A stretch of DNA of 64,000 bases from Certhia americana (Eukaryota; Chordata; Aves; Passeriformes; Certhiidae), in contig CM031864.1 in assembly GCA_018697195.1 (NCBI GenBank), forward strand, positions 21,513,943 through 21,577,942, given 5' to 3'. The translations under genes were made by a program, and so were the position numbers. Under the pieces are notes generated by a model. It saw nothing but the letters and a program-made list of their open reading frames with translations. It did no database searches and was not told the origin of the DNA. How positions within the stretch are numbered: position 1 is the stretch's first letter; every line of letters begins with the position of its first letter. Shown here in pieces: positions 36,501-49,075 of this stretch.

Positions 36501-39039
36501 CAATTATCACCAAGAATGTACATTATTTCTCTTTTTCTACCAATAACTAACTAAATCTCTATTCACATGACACTACACTGTGGCAAATTCTGACCAATGG
36601 TCCTGTGTCCCCAATACTGCAGAATATGGAGGAGATGAAGAACGAGAAAGAAGCCTGAAAACAACAAGGATCCTCCAGCTTGTCTTCATCTACTTACCAT
36701 ACTTAACAAACCCAGAAACCTATATTTCTCACCCTGTGATAAATTACGTATTGTGCTACTATCTAATTTACAGTCTTGAATGTTCTACTACATCCCAGAG
36801 CCTAGGAAGCCCTTTCCATGAGCAAAGGTTGAATGCAGTGTTTGTTAGAGGGTCTGGATCCCATAAAACATGCAGAGGAATATTCTCTGCATTCTGGGCT
36901 CCAACAAATTATCATATTTTCATCTCCAACTTACACAAAGCTCCGAAGCACCTGTTAGAGGAAAGGATGCTGTGAACCAGTCTGCTCCTCCTTTACACCT
37001 CAGAGGAAAGGCAGAGGTGCCCCCTTTCCCTTGGTCTGCACAGGCCAAGATGTTTCAGATGTGTCACCACCTCCTTAGTCCCCTCACTCCCTGGAAGGCC
37101 TCATCCCTACATCTCCCAGCTCCCCAGCCCTATTAGCAGCACTCCCTGACCAGTGCTCTACATTCATTTCCATGCACTCTCTTTCAGACCCTAAACCCTC
37201 TAAGTGCAGTCTTCTAGAATAAGTTTGTCTTTAGTACTTTGCCCCTAACAGTTGTCATTTACAAACCATGTAGCTGTAGAACAGCCCTTTAGGAGAGCAC
37301 TCTTTTAGCAATTTCATTGGCTCATGATGGAGATATGCAAAAATCAGAAAAAGCAGGAACACATCTATATTTTAAGGGTATTGTTTTCTGCATAGTTTAA
37401 CAAATCACTTCCCTCTATTGGCAACCAGTTATGCAAAAAAAAAAAAAAAAAAAATCTCTCAAATCATAGTAATACTGACTTTTTGGCTTTACCACTGCGC
37501 TCTCATATTCTTACAAAGTAAAATTAGTATAAGTGGCAGCATGTTTCCACAAGGAACAGCAACGAAGCTGTCATATCAGGAAAGCTGGTTTGTCTCACTA
37601 AAAGAAGTTACAGAGAATACAAGCCACAGAAGGCTTTTGCTGAGAAACCATCTGCTTTAACTATCAGACCATTTCCTGCTCACTATCCTATGTTACTGCA
37701 GGGTAAGGACTATGAAGGATTTCTCCCTCTGTTCAGCAGTATCCTTGCACACGAGCCTGAACTCTAGACAGCGTAGATATACTTGTTTCCAACATCCATG
37801 ATTTACAAAACAATCTTACAGACTGAAAAGTGTCAGAAGTGATGAGGAGAAATCCTGCTATTGGCAACAGGAACAGGAGTGACAAGCAATGGGGTGCAGA
37901 GACCAAGCTTCAACACCTGGGGTCAGAGCCACCTCTGCTTCAGGAGTCCTCAATTTCTCACAGCTTATCCAGCCTGATAGTAGTCCTGTTAGGGGGCTAT
38001 CAATAAAAAGCAGTTATTAAACTACTATTCATGCTGCATCCAAGTGAAAAAACAAGACAGACAAGCAAGCAATAGCAGAAATTGCTATTTAATAGTTATG
38101 GTCCTATCAAGGACAGCTCATCTACTCTTTCCACTCTCTCCTTGCTGCTGAGCATCTCCCCACCACTTCTGAACTCTGCTGCAGTAACTATTCTATAATG
38201 AATTTGCTTGGGGCCTCACAATGTCCTCACCTAGCCTTCTTTAGTAGCCAGCATTTCATTTATGCCTTTTTTCTTAATGATTAAAATATGGCTTGGGTTC
38301 TTGTCTTTCTTAAATCCCATACCAAGTTTATGTGTTTCTATTCAGCTGATATCCCTCCAGCAGCTGGTGTGAAATGAGTTGGTGTCCACATTCCAGTTTT
38401 GCAGCAATGCATACTTGATCCAGTTGGCATTCATGCTTGCCACACCAGACTGAGCATTTCAGCCAAAGTCCAGTAAGCACCAGACCTCTGCAATGTTATT
38501 GTGGCAATGAGGAAGCTCTGGACCAAACAAGGCATGTTTTCTGAATGCAGCATCTGCATTTACCATACAGGCTTCAGCTTGCCTGGAGATATCAAGAGAT
38601 GGTTGGAGAAGGGACATCTGATCATCTATTGACTACCTCTGGTCTGCAGAAACCTCTGGTGTAAAGACAGCAACACCAGCAATCTTGCACACTTACCACA
38701 ACTAATGCTGCCTGCTGGAGCTGCTTTTGGTTATCTGCACTTAAGTACCAACGTGCTGGGGTTTCCCTGCTGGGAAAGGGTCCTAAAGCAAAAAGACACA
38801 CAACATGCCTGTCCCACCCTGCCATGCAGGCACTTTTGTTAGCGGTGATATCTGCTCTCCCACTGTCAAATCCCCCTTTCCCACACAGGGAGTATAGAAA
38901 GGAATTTCATATTGTGTTTCCATTCAATACAAAAGCTCAGAAGTAACTCAAACTGTCAGGATTTATTCTGAATCAATTTTTTTCCCATAATAAATAGAAG
39001 TTCAGTTTTCTTGTGGTTAAACAAAATGAAATGCACAAA
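36501..39039. other. Non-coding stretch, no gene seen
   Basis: Mixed DNA with a run of 20 A (37435-37454). The open frame at 36580-36975 (131 codons) has no recognisable domain. The part at 38580-38880 is GC-richer and unidentified. Confidence 0.5.
37435..37454 (+). repeat. Poly(A) run, 20 A
   Basis: Uninterrupted A run in AT-rich unique sequence, with no retroelement body recognised. Confidence 0.9.
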
Positions 39040-39190
39040 GTGAAAAAAATTAAAGCTGTCAAGCCATTAGATGTCTCACATTAATGTGCATAAATGTTCA
39101 GAATTTAATGGGGAAAGGTGTGAGCTTTAGTAATTAATATTAGATGTTGCCAGTAAAAATTAGGCTTAGTTTCAGAAAACTGGTTGACCT
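39040..39190. promoter_or_regulatory. Possible conserved non-coding element
   Basis: Contains AAATTAAAGCTGTCAAG, CACATTAATGTGCATAAATG (a small CACATTAATGTG dyad around TAAT), AGTAATTAATATTAG and a TTTAATGG core. There are many homeodomain cores, one nested in a perfect 12-base palindrome. The call is inferred from texture. Confidence 0.28.
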
Positions 39191-39589
39191 CTTGATCCTC
39201 CAGATCATTGCATATGAGATCCTCTTTTCATTACACAGTTAAGTGTTCACATACAACATCCTATTTCTGATGAATATAGCAGGAAGAAGGGGTATTTCTT
39301 GCAGTGATTTCCCTACAGGATTGATAACTGTGGAGTGGGGAAGAAGGAATTTAAGCAACTAGCTGCAGAAAAGTTGGTTTATACCATAATTACTGTCATA
39401 AATTATTTCTACCTGAATATTCTGCTCTGTATTCCAGTTGTGAAAGGACAAGAGTTCCTATTTTTTAGACTATGCATTTGAACTATTTAACATAAAATTT
39501 TCATACCAGGCAGTGCAATTCCTGGTCTAGTTTCCAATAGGACTTCTGCAGAATTAGGCAAAAATACTTAATATCTGTTACCCAAGTGC
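39191..39589. other. Unique AT-rich non-coding DNA
   Basis: Nothing recognisable; AT-rich with no repeat or open frame of note. Confidence 0.6.
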
Positions 39590-40270
39590 CAGTTTTTGGC
39601 TGGTGAACGCGCAGCCCACAGCAGCAGATGCTTGGACAGCCTCTAGGGAACAAGAGGCATTATCCTCTGCTAATTCTGAAAGTAGAGCCCATGTTACTCT
39701 CTTGCTTACTGCCTGTTTCTATTCCCAGCAGAAAGCAGCAGACCTGTTTAATACAGTGTTTGATTCAGCCCAGCTTCTGGTGGGTGGGTGTGTGGCCATA
39801 TCCTTCCTGCCTGGTCTTTTCCATTAAATGATGTGCTCTGGAGCCCATGTGAGGCAGAGGCACCTGCTGGCACCACAGCCACGCACATTAAACCTTCGTA
39901 GTCTCTGGGGCAGTGCCTGGAGCAACTGGGAACTCCTCTTTTGTACAGCTCATGGTAGGAGCACACAGTGAAGGAGCACCATTTGGAAGAAGGAAAGGGC
40001 AGCAGAACTCATCAATAGCCACAGAGGTGTCGAGCTGTCAGTGCACCAGTACCTGGAATGAGCCTGACCACTGTGCACAGAGCAGCAGAGGAGCAGATCC
40101 CAGCCCATCAAACAAAGCCCCTCTGCTGTGTCCATGTGGGGCAGGAAAAGCAAGAGCAGACTCTGCTTCTCCACCTGTCCTCATGCCTCACCTGTACTCC
40201 CAGATCTCTCTACTGCCTGCTTTGCCACAGCACTGTCACCAAGCTTCCTTCAGCTAAAGTTAGGGTGGTT
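39590..40270. other. GC-richer block, unidentified
   Basis: About 680 bp richer in GC than its flanks, with overlapping open frames on both strands (39603-40312 plus, 39748-40174 minus). Openness in several frames at once argues against a real coding exon. There is no known repeat phrase. It could be an old LTR or LINE body or a non-coding transcript. Confidence 0.35.
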
Positions 40271-42300
40271 TGCAAAGTGCTTACAAAGATGGAAACTATG
40301 AAAAGTAATTAATTTGCACTGGCCATTCAAACTTGACAGCAATGTTTGAACAACCTGGCTGCTCAATCCTTCCCCTCCACTTCCCACCCTCTATATGCTG
40401 CAGCACAAGGTCATCCTGAAGGGAGGGAAAATGGGGTTCTTTTCATGAAAGCACAAATAAAAGTGATATTCTCTTTTACCTATAAAAACATTTTAAAGAG
40501 GAGAAAATTGCATTAAACACACTCAACTATATTTACTAAATTATTAATCTAACAAAAGCCAAGCAAAGATCATACATTCAGGAAACACGACATTTTTTAT
40601 TAATTGGCTGAAAAGTCCCCAGCAGCTTCCTCTAAGACTGACTATTGTATAGGAGTGAAGAACTCTTTAAAAAAAAAAAAAAAGAAAGATAAATTGTTTA
40701 TAATAAGAATAATTTGTAATTCACCAGGTATGTGAACTTACAGGCATATTAATATCACTGTTTCTACCAATATGCCTTGCAAAAGCCCACTCATGCTATA
40801 TTATGCAAAGGACTCACTCTAGGCTTTGCATCACCCAAAACAGCCCTCATGGCTGAAGAAGCTCCCAAGGTGCCAAAAATTTAGAGGTTGTACTTGGGAA
40901 TGCAATAGCTCCTCCTTACACAGTAAGTTTGACAGGCTGTTTCTGACCATCCTTCACATCTACTTACCTCAGAAATCCAGTGCTAAAATCATCCTATGTT
41001 TTTGGATCTGAACAGTGGTTTTACCAGCAGACATTCAAGCATGCACACCACACAGCACTGGCCTCCAGCCTGGCTCAGGATCTTGAGCTGGGCAAAAGAC
41101 TTGTCTGTTTCTCTCCTCAGCTATGATATTCACAGAAAAATTACCTGGGGTACCAGGCAAAAACTTTTCCAGGTGCTGAGGCAACACTCATCAGGATATG
41201 TAACTGGGCCCCTGTACAGTTTGTAGTGAAAAGAAGCATTGACTCCAAAGGAAGGACATCCACCCTACAGGATCCCCAGTGATTCCACAGGTAGGAGCAA
41301 GCTTTATAAACCTGGCCTATTTACAATTGGTATACAAATACATCCATTACAGTTTCTTATATTCCTCAATCTTGCTGCTAAAAATAACTAACAAGGAAAA
41401 AAAATCTCCTCCCATTCCTTCACAAATAAAATCCATGTTTGAGAGTCCACTAGTCCTTGAAGTAGTTCTTTGGTTTTGTTGTTTTATTTTGGTTTTTGGA
41501 GGGGTTTTAGAATTTTTAAGAAAGTATAGTAGAAGATTATTTAGTTTTTGTAATACATAGATATTTACTTACCTGCATTCAAGTCCCTCTTGGACAGAGA
41601 CCCCTGCTCTGAGCTACTGGTTGGAATAGCTCTGTAATGTTTGCAGCAGAACTTATGGAAGCTGTATGAAATGCATAGACTGCCCAGACTGCATAGACTG
41701 AAGAACAGTTCTCTGGTATTACTGAGCCAGTTACTAGATGTCAGTCAGGAAAAAAACCAAATATATTTAGCATTACATACCTTGGAAAACTGAGATTCAA
41801 GAACTGGGAATCTATTTGTACGTCAAAGTACCTAGACAGTAGATCACTTGACTCTCCAGTAAGATTTTGTTTGCTGATGAAGTTATCTACCAGAAATGTT
41901 ATTTATAATTTTTTGCTTCTTCCCTTTACTCTTGTCATTAGCAAAATCTTTTTCAACTCAAAAGTACAAGCAGGACTTTTTGACAGAGACACAACTGCTA
42001 ATGGCAACAAAGACTTTTGGTATGGTTCAAACCCAGCTCACTGCAGAAGGTCCACATAACTTGGGACAAGTAGGCAGCATCACTCCCTCCACATCTGTTT
42101 CCTACTTGTATGCAGAGCTGTGTTCCAGGCTGCCAGTGCCTTTCCACATCACTGCACAGCAATTCCAGCCAACTGCTAAACAGGAGCAAGAGCTGATGAT
42201 GGGCTCTATCACCTGACAGCAGATGGGAGTCAGCCCTGAGCTTCTAACATCTGACTTGTACCCGCCAGAGCTGAGCAACACCTTCACTACCACAAAAAGG
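40271..42300. other. Non-coding stretch, no gene seen
   Basis: Unique DNA with an A run at 40669-40683. Open frames up to 106 codons (41896-42216) have no known features. Confidence 0.55.
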
Positions 42301-42337
42301 CCTTAGATAAATTATTTATTAAAAACTTATCTGCCTG

Positions 42338-42397
42338 TATGGTATTACATACCATATATATAATATGTAAACCATACCATTGGTATTACATACCAAT
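42338..42397. repeat. Twin hairpins sharing a 14-bp core
   Basis: TATGGTA-TTACA-TACCATA (42338-42356) and ATTGGTA-TTACA-TACCAAT (42379-42397) are two perfect 7-bp stems with the same 5-base loop. Both share the core GGTATTACATACCA, repeated at a 41-base offset. The outer bases differ, yet pairing is kept in each (TAT/ATA against ATT/AAT), so the second copy has compensating changes relative to the first. Between them is an AT-rich linker with ACCATACC. Confidence 0.85.
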
Positions 42398-45300
42398 AAC
42401 ATCGGCTTCTCTCTGACTCGTGCCTCTATAGCGTATACAAGAGGTACTTATTCATCTACAATTCAGAAGCCCAACACCAGCTGAAGCCCAAACTCTTCAT
42501 CAGGAACAGAGGGAAAAAGCAAGTTTGACTTTAGCTTTTAGAATTTATACAAGTTTTGAAGTGCCACTTCGCAGGATATAGCTGTCCTCCAGATTTATTG
42601 TCAGCTCTTTCCTACTATGGCTCTTATGTGCATAAGGGTATAAAGCTTGGACACTTCCACATTTAAGCCTAGAAACGATCTGTTAGGTATTTTTTTAATT
42701 TTTATGGCCTTAGCTACATAAATTATATAATACAAGTCCTTATTTTAAAAGCTTTTTCTCATTAGTGTCTGCTCTCAGCTCTATAAATCGCTGTGCTATA
42801 CATGTTATTGTGCCCTGCCATACAGTTCCAAGCACAGAATGGACAAAAGGAGCTCTTATAAACCCATACTAAGTGACATTTTTAACCCATACATCTTGAG
42901 AGCTTTTTAATTACATATTTTCTAGGATTTCTGACTGAACCAAAATTGCTTCCAATGGCACATAATAAATCCCACCACAGAATTATTCTCATTCTTCCCA
43001 AATGTAGTCAAATGATTTGTTTGCCACTTTTGAGACTGAAGTCCATCTTCCATTAAGAAAATAGTAAATTAAAAGAAAGTACTTCAAGATACTCAGAAAA
43101 CTCCAGACCTTTCCTATGACTTATTCTTCTCTATCTCACTCAAGCACCAAGGGAGGCTTACTGCACTTTTTTACGTAAAACAAAACTTAACATCAGGTCT
43201 ATGGGTAGCACTGCCTGCCAGTGACAGAGCTCTGTCTGCTGCCTTTATCAGAGTCCCTGCATAATCAGATGAATTGCAGTTTGTGGTCAACTTGCATGCT
43301 TATGAAAATATTACAACAAAATAATCAGAAATTATCCTGTTTAAGAATACAGATTCTCCACAGCCAAAAACTTTAATAAGAAATAAAGGATCTAGCAACT
43401 TATTTTCTTCATCTGTCCAGGCCTTGTTTCTCTAAGAGATGACTTTTTGACTTTTCTCACCGTCTCAAGCCATACAACTCTTATTTTCCCCTATTTCAAC
43501 ACTTCAATGAACTACAGTCAGCATCTAGAAATACCTAGACATGAAGAAAAATTGCTTAGCTTACAAGTATATACAAAATCCAGAATTAATGACTACAATA
43601 TTGAAAGATCCTTTTATACTGATCTAAAAGAAGTCTCATTTAATCCCTTTATCATCGTGGAGTATGCAAATACCTGCATTAAATGAAGTTACAAACACTT
43701 TTTCATTCATGGGCCTTTATCCCTATATTTCATTGCAATAATAAATATGGCCATTGCCAGCTGTAGATATACACACACACACACCCAGCTCTGTCTCTTC
43801 TGAGGGTTTTGTAGCTCTCAGTATTTTTTTTGTAGTCTCAGTATTTTGGAATATAATGCCACTCAGTGTTCTCCAATTCTGCAAGATACAATTTAGAGTT
43901 CTTTACTAGGAAAAAGTTTTTTTACTGACATACAGATTACAAGATAGCAATAGAAATTTATAAAAATTAAAAAGTTGTGCTTGCTTAGCATTTAGTTTAC
44001 CCTTTAGAAGTGCTCTTCACACAATGCATTTGGGATTCTACAATCCCTGTGACAGCCTAGTTTGTCTAACACTTCCTTTGGGAGACAGGAAGGCTGGGAA
44101 ATCATGCAATTCTTTGAGTGAACAGGAAGATATATCTGCAATATAGAGAATATTTGTCTAATAGAAACTACTGGACAGAAAATTACTATCAATACAATGG
44201 GAGTAACCACAAGGCTGAGCTATAGCATGCTGATTTCCTGGAGCGAGAGAATTTTCAGTGTTTAAATTCTGCTGTATATGTAATTGCTACAAGCAAAAAA
44301 GCTGTATTCCTCTATCATATTCCCTACCCTTCAGAGAGCTAAAACAGATAAGCTCCTTTCTACTCCTAAGTTCACGCATCAATTTCTGAGGAAGAAAAGA
44401 AGCCATCAACAACTCAAATTTACCTCCTCAACCAAAAGTAGACTAAATTCCTTGGTTTATTTACTCTTTATCTTGAGAGAAACTCCAGTTTATCACAGCT
44501 CTCCCCTGGTTAAGTTTTCATCAGAAAATACAAAGCCATTAGCCAGCCAAAAGCAAAACAGAGGCACGTGCCTGCCTTGAAACTTCACAGGGCAGCTACA
44601 TCAAAGGACAAACCTCCAGAATCAGGTTTCTAAAATGATCATGCAAAACAGGTACTTTGAAACACTGGAAACAGTATTTTCAAATTATTCTGCTGTCTCA
44701 ACTCTTGGGTTTATGTGTTTCTAGGGAAATCACACCATAAAGGACTTTTAATTAGATACTTTACTCACCAAGCTGTGTACAAGCTGAATGGCAGGAAAGA
44801 ATCAATGCCTTGATGAACAAATTGTCACTCAAACCATATCCCTACATTTGGTTACCTTGAGCTTCCTCAGCCAGAAGAGCACGGGGAAAGAATACTCCTG
44901 TTATTAACCCTCTCTGCCCTGCACTGTCAGGAATAGGATGATTAATCCATTTTCCATTTACCCTTAGCAGCCCTGACGAAACTGATCCTCACAACAGTAA
45001 TCTTTTGTTTTAGTCTCTAAGTCTGCCACTTAAGACATCCTGTCAAAAACATTTTTCAGATAATTCTTTTTCTACTGAGCCATTTTAAGCATGAAAAGTG
45101 CTAACCATACAGATCCATTCTGCAATACAAAACATTCAATTAAGCTGCACCAACATTAATGGTGATTACTAGAGATCAAATTGAAGGGCAACCAGAAGTG
45201 ACTTATCTATGCTCAAGTCTGGTGACCCCTTCATTCCTTGCCAGGGAATGTGAAGAAACAGATTAATCAAACACAATAGCCATATGTTTGTTTGGGTTTT

Positions 45301-45769
45301 TTTTAAGCAATTAGATTTCCAGTCAGAAAAGTACTGACAGGTTGTTACACGATTTTCTCAGCACCCATGGCTGCTTGTGTTTGCAATCAAACTGCAGCAA
45401 ACAGCTGTAGCTGTACCTGTCATCATGGCTCTAAGGGAGGACACAAGCAGGGTGCAACTCTTATTTCTAGGATGTATTCTCCAGGTGCTGGAAAACCCTT
45501 TGACCAAAACATACTGTTTTAGGGCAAGAAAGACAGACGTGTAAGCAGGACATGAGAGAACTATTTTCATGCCTGTCTATATTTTCATAGGAAAAGGCCC
45601 TAAATGCAAGACACTCTTTAAACCTTTGCCTGAAATCCCTCTATCTTTAAAATAAGATTTATAACTTGAAAATTATTTTCATCCCCTTAAAGGCTTCATT
45701 AGGGGTGATAGAAAAGAATAAACATACTGATGAGAATAATCTTATTTTAATGGATTGACAAAGACAATT
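42398..45769. other. Non-coding stretch, no gene seen
   Basis: AT-rich unique DNA with seven AC units at 43771-43784. Open frames up to 98 codons (44284-44580) have no family features. The part at 43215-43330 is of high complexity and could be conserved, but it gives no firm signal. Confidence 0.55.
43771..43784 (+). repeat. Short AC microsatellite, 7 units
   Basis: Seven uninterrupted AC units after a TAGATAT sequence. Confidence 0.85.
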
Positions 45770-45960
45770 TTGTGGCTGATGATATGACTGCACTTATTCA
45801 TTTTTAATCACAATGTATTAACCTGTGGTGGAGAAGGCCAAAATCAGCAATGCATTAAAGGAAGTCTTTAAATCAAAGCAGACAAACAGCCACACTACTG
45901 CCTACTACAATTAGATTATTAAGATGCTTAGAATTAAGTACCAGTTTAACATGTTGTTAG
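45770..45960. promoter_or_regulatory. Candidate conserved non-coding element
   Basis: Contains TGACTGCACTTATTC, TTTTTAATCAC, GTATTAACCTGTGG, AATGCATTAAAGG, TTTAAATCAAAG (a TCF/LEF-like TCAAAG), GCAGACAAACAG and AATTAGATTATTAAG. It is high complexity, with closely spaced homeodomain, HMG and SMAD-like motifs. Inferred from motif texture, with no alignment. Confidence 0.3.
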
Positions 45961-48900
45961 ATTGTGTCCTTAACATTGGCAGAGCAGAAAAATGGGAAAC
46001 CCAGAGCATTTAACTCATATCTTACAAATATCATCACAGGTTTCTGAACTCTTCTGAGAAAAAAAAAATAAAAAAATAAAGTCCCTTCATTCCTCTGGAA
46101 TTAGGGTTGTGGGTTTAAATTTAGGAATTTCATTTGTAGTGAGTGACATTTTCAGCAGGATGGTCCGACAGTGCAGCTTACAGGAAAACATCCCAGCCTG
46201 AACAGCTACCATTGTGTCCCAGTAGATTATGTAGAACAAGGATTTTGACCCAGTTTTGGCATGACTATTGTTTACAGCTCAACCTGCAGCTGACAGCCTT
46301 TCCTGGATTATTCTCTCTCTCTCCAATGCATTTATCTGGTTTTAGGTTATTTTTTGTGTTCTTTAATAATTCTGTTCTAGACACACTGCAAGGCACCCTC
46401 TTCCTGATGAAGTGGATGAATTTACCAACACCTGGTGCATTTGATACCCTAGAACAGCCAGCTGGTAAAGACACAGACTGCAAAATGTGATTACAGCAAC
46501 GAAAGCAGTGCTGCTGCAGACAGGAGCAGTCCCTGGGGAAGGGAAAGCAGGACACAGGGTAGGCTGACTGGGCCCCATTTTCCTAAGGGCCACCTACTTG
46601 TTCTGCTGAAAACGCAGAGTGCCACGCAGCACACACAGCCTGCAGGTACACAAATAGCTGAGCTTACTCACAATCCTACTTCTGAACTGTCAAAGGATTG
46701 CCTCAAAAGCCGTATTATAGAGCAGCCCAAACAACAGGTGGTTTTGTGGAGCTTCAGGATTACCCACCTAATCTTCTTAAGGAATGAAACGGAACAGCCA
46801 TAGAGGGCTCTACAGGGGAAGATCACAAAGTTCATCAGCTGAGATGTGATTATAAGAGAGCTAATCAGTTTAGCCACAAAGTAGATCATACTATTTGCTC
46901 TTTGGAAAGCTCCTCAGCTTCTTCAGAGATTTGCTTTTCTCCCCTTTCCTTGTCCTTGCCCCTCTTCTGTTTTCTCCCTTTTGTCCAGACACACAGAAAA
47001 CATGCTATGTTAAATATTTCATTTTAACCAAGGAAAAATAAGTATATGTTAAAAATATTTCCTACCTACCTCATATAAGCAAGAGCCTTAAAAATCTAGG
47101 AAAGTATCACTCCAAAATTATTATTTCCATTTGTACTTCTCACTACCATGTGCATCTATGCTCCCTGTGTCGTACTTAGTTTCCAGCAGAAACCATCTCC
47201 AGGGTTTGCACAGCAGGCAGTGTCATGAAACCGCTGAGATGCCACAAATCTGCATGGCTAGTCCAGCCAGAACTCAGTCTGCAGAAAACAGAGTATTTAT
47301 ACTGTTAACTGCTAGCACCTTCTCTCCTAGACCAGGGTTCTCCAGAAGTTTGGCTCTCCTGTCAGGGAATAACTCTCCATGTTGCCACAAGCTCATTTCA
47401 GACCTTGCAAACAGACCATGAAGTAGCATGGTCCCCCATGAGCATAATTTTACTGTGAGCAATCCCTAGCTATAAACAGAAGCAGCAGCTAGTGGACAAA
47501 TGAAGGTGGAAACCTTCTTGACAGTGTGATTCCTGACCCTTATTTCTTGCCTTTTAGCCTCAGTCCCAAATGACAGTTCCAGGGAACTTTCTCTTAAGAT
47601 TACCAAAAACAGAAGTAGCAATAGCTACAGGATTTATTATCTGAACACGCACTTGTGAGGTTTGGATTAAAATTACAACTTCATTTCACTTACCAGTCAA
47701 TAAAAAAATCAGCTTTCGGTGATTCCTCCAGCTCTTCAGGCTTTATAGGCATACACAGAAGCTAAAACCCTTTATGCTCTAAAGAAGTACATAACTCTTT
47801 TTTTGGTTGGTGGAGTTTGGAGTGTTTTGAGGGGAAGAGGGAAGAGAAGGTAAACTCTTTGCTTTATAAAGCCTAATCTGAAAATCTCTGACTCAGAAAA
47901 GCTGCCTTCAGAGTCCCCTGATATTTCTTGGGGAATGGGCTGGTTGGTGACAGAACAATCACCCCCATCTGCTCACTGAGTCACTCAGGTGCCAGACTTT
48001 GGGTCTCGTCATCTCCTGAGCTAAAAACCTTTAACACCTGGAGCTGTTTCCACGTAGATTACTTACATATATTAAGCCCCCACTTTGGGAAAAATCCTAA
48101 TAATACATTTTTGTCATATGCTTATTTTCTGTTGTTTTCACACTTGCTCTCAGTGAACCAATATAATGAAGATCTGTAAGAGAACTGTAAAACTCATGGA
48201 ATATATTGATGTCAATGTAAATCCAAGTAATAAAATATTACAGAGACTAATACAAAACCTATTTTTTTAACTTGCTTAATAAAATTTTAACTTCCATTTA
48301 TTTTTATTTCATTTTGAGCCATCTCTGAGATTGGCTTAAGTTGAAGGTTAGTTGCAGAAGGCTTCTCTGTTTGCTGCTTTTAAAAAGTTATTTCATAATA
48401 ACTCTAAAATAGTTGCTAATTTTTAACCATTGGGACCAATTTAAGGTAATTCTACAAAACTGTCCATCTGCTTCCCCAGCAGCCAGTCCTGTGGTTCTAG
48501 GATCACAGAGGATAGTCACAATGATAGTTGTGTGCTCTGTGTGCAATCAGAATTTGCTCGTGAAAGTTAAGAAATTACATGACAGCGTTCTTCAGTAACA
48601 CTTTTACACACAAGGGAAGACCTCTGTGGAAACCCTCTCTTCAATAAATGAAAGAAATTTGCTAAAGTGCAACATTCAAAGTACAGGCTGGTAGTCTTCA
48701 TTACAGATCTAGCAACACCTCGACTCTGGCTCAATCAATACGCTTCAACAATTATGTCTGGCAGGTTTTCTGAGGTTTCCTAATTTTACCCATTCTGGAA
48801 GATTTACAACAGTACTACATACACATTCTTCTATTTTAGTAGAAAAAAGAACTTGCACACATTCTGCAGCCCACCTCCCCCTCAGAAAAGCATGTAAACA

Positions 48901-49017
48901 CAGGCATTGTGTTTAAGTGTTCCCTCAAAGACTTTTTCTTGAGTCAGGGCTTGAACGGAGGTCAATAGCACATGGATGAGCAAACTTGTATTTCTTAAAC
49001 ATATATTTCTTTTTTAA
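45961..49017. other. Non-coding stretch, no gene seen
   Basis: Unique DNA with an A-rich patch (46060-46080) and a pyrimidine-rich tract (46931-46986). Open frames up to 115 codons (46143-46490) show no domain. Confidence 0.55.
46931..46986 (+). repeat. Pyrimidine-rich tract
   Basis: About 56 bases that are almost all C and T with a few G. It could form unusual DNA structure, but it is a simple-sequence tract by appearance. Confidence 0.65.
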
Positions 49018-49075
49018 TGAGATGACAAAGCTCATCATTAGATCCCATGAACAGGCCATTTACTTTGTCATCTCA
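49018..49075. repeat. Perfect 13-bp inverted repeat with 32-base spacer
   Basis: TGAGATGACAAAG (49018-49030) and CTTTGTCATCTCA (49063-49075) are exact reverse complements. Each arm joins a SOX-like CTTTGT core to a TGACA/TGTCA TALE-type core, so the pair could be a symmetric factor-binding unit. As RNA it would give a 13-bp stem with a large loop, which is too short for a normal microRNA precursor. The spacer includes ATCATTAGATCCC and the 3' flank GGGGCATTAACC, both of high complexity. Confidence 0.85.

Noticed and set aside
36580..36975. Open frame of 131 codons, plus strand
   Set aside because: No domain, no Kozak or splice support that I trust.
49018..49075. MicroRNA precursor
   Set aside because: The stem is only 13 bp with a 32-base loop and does not extend on either side.
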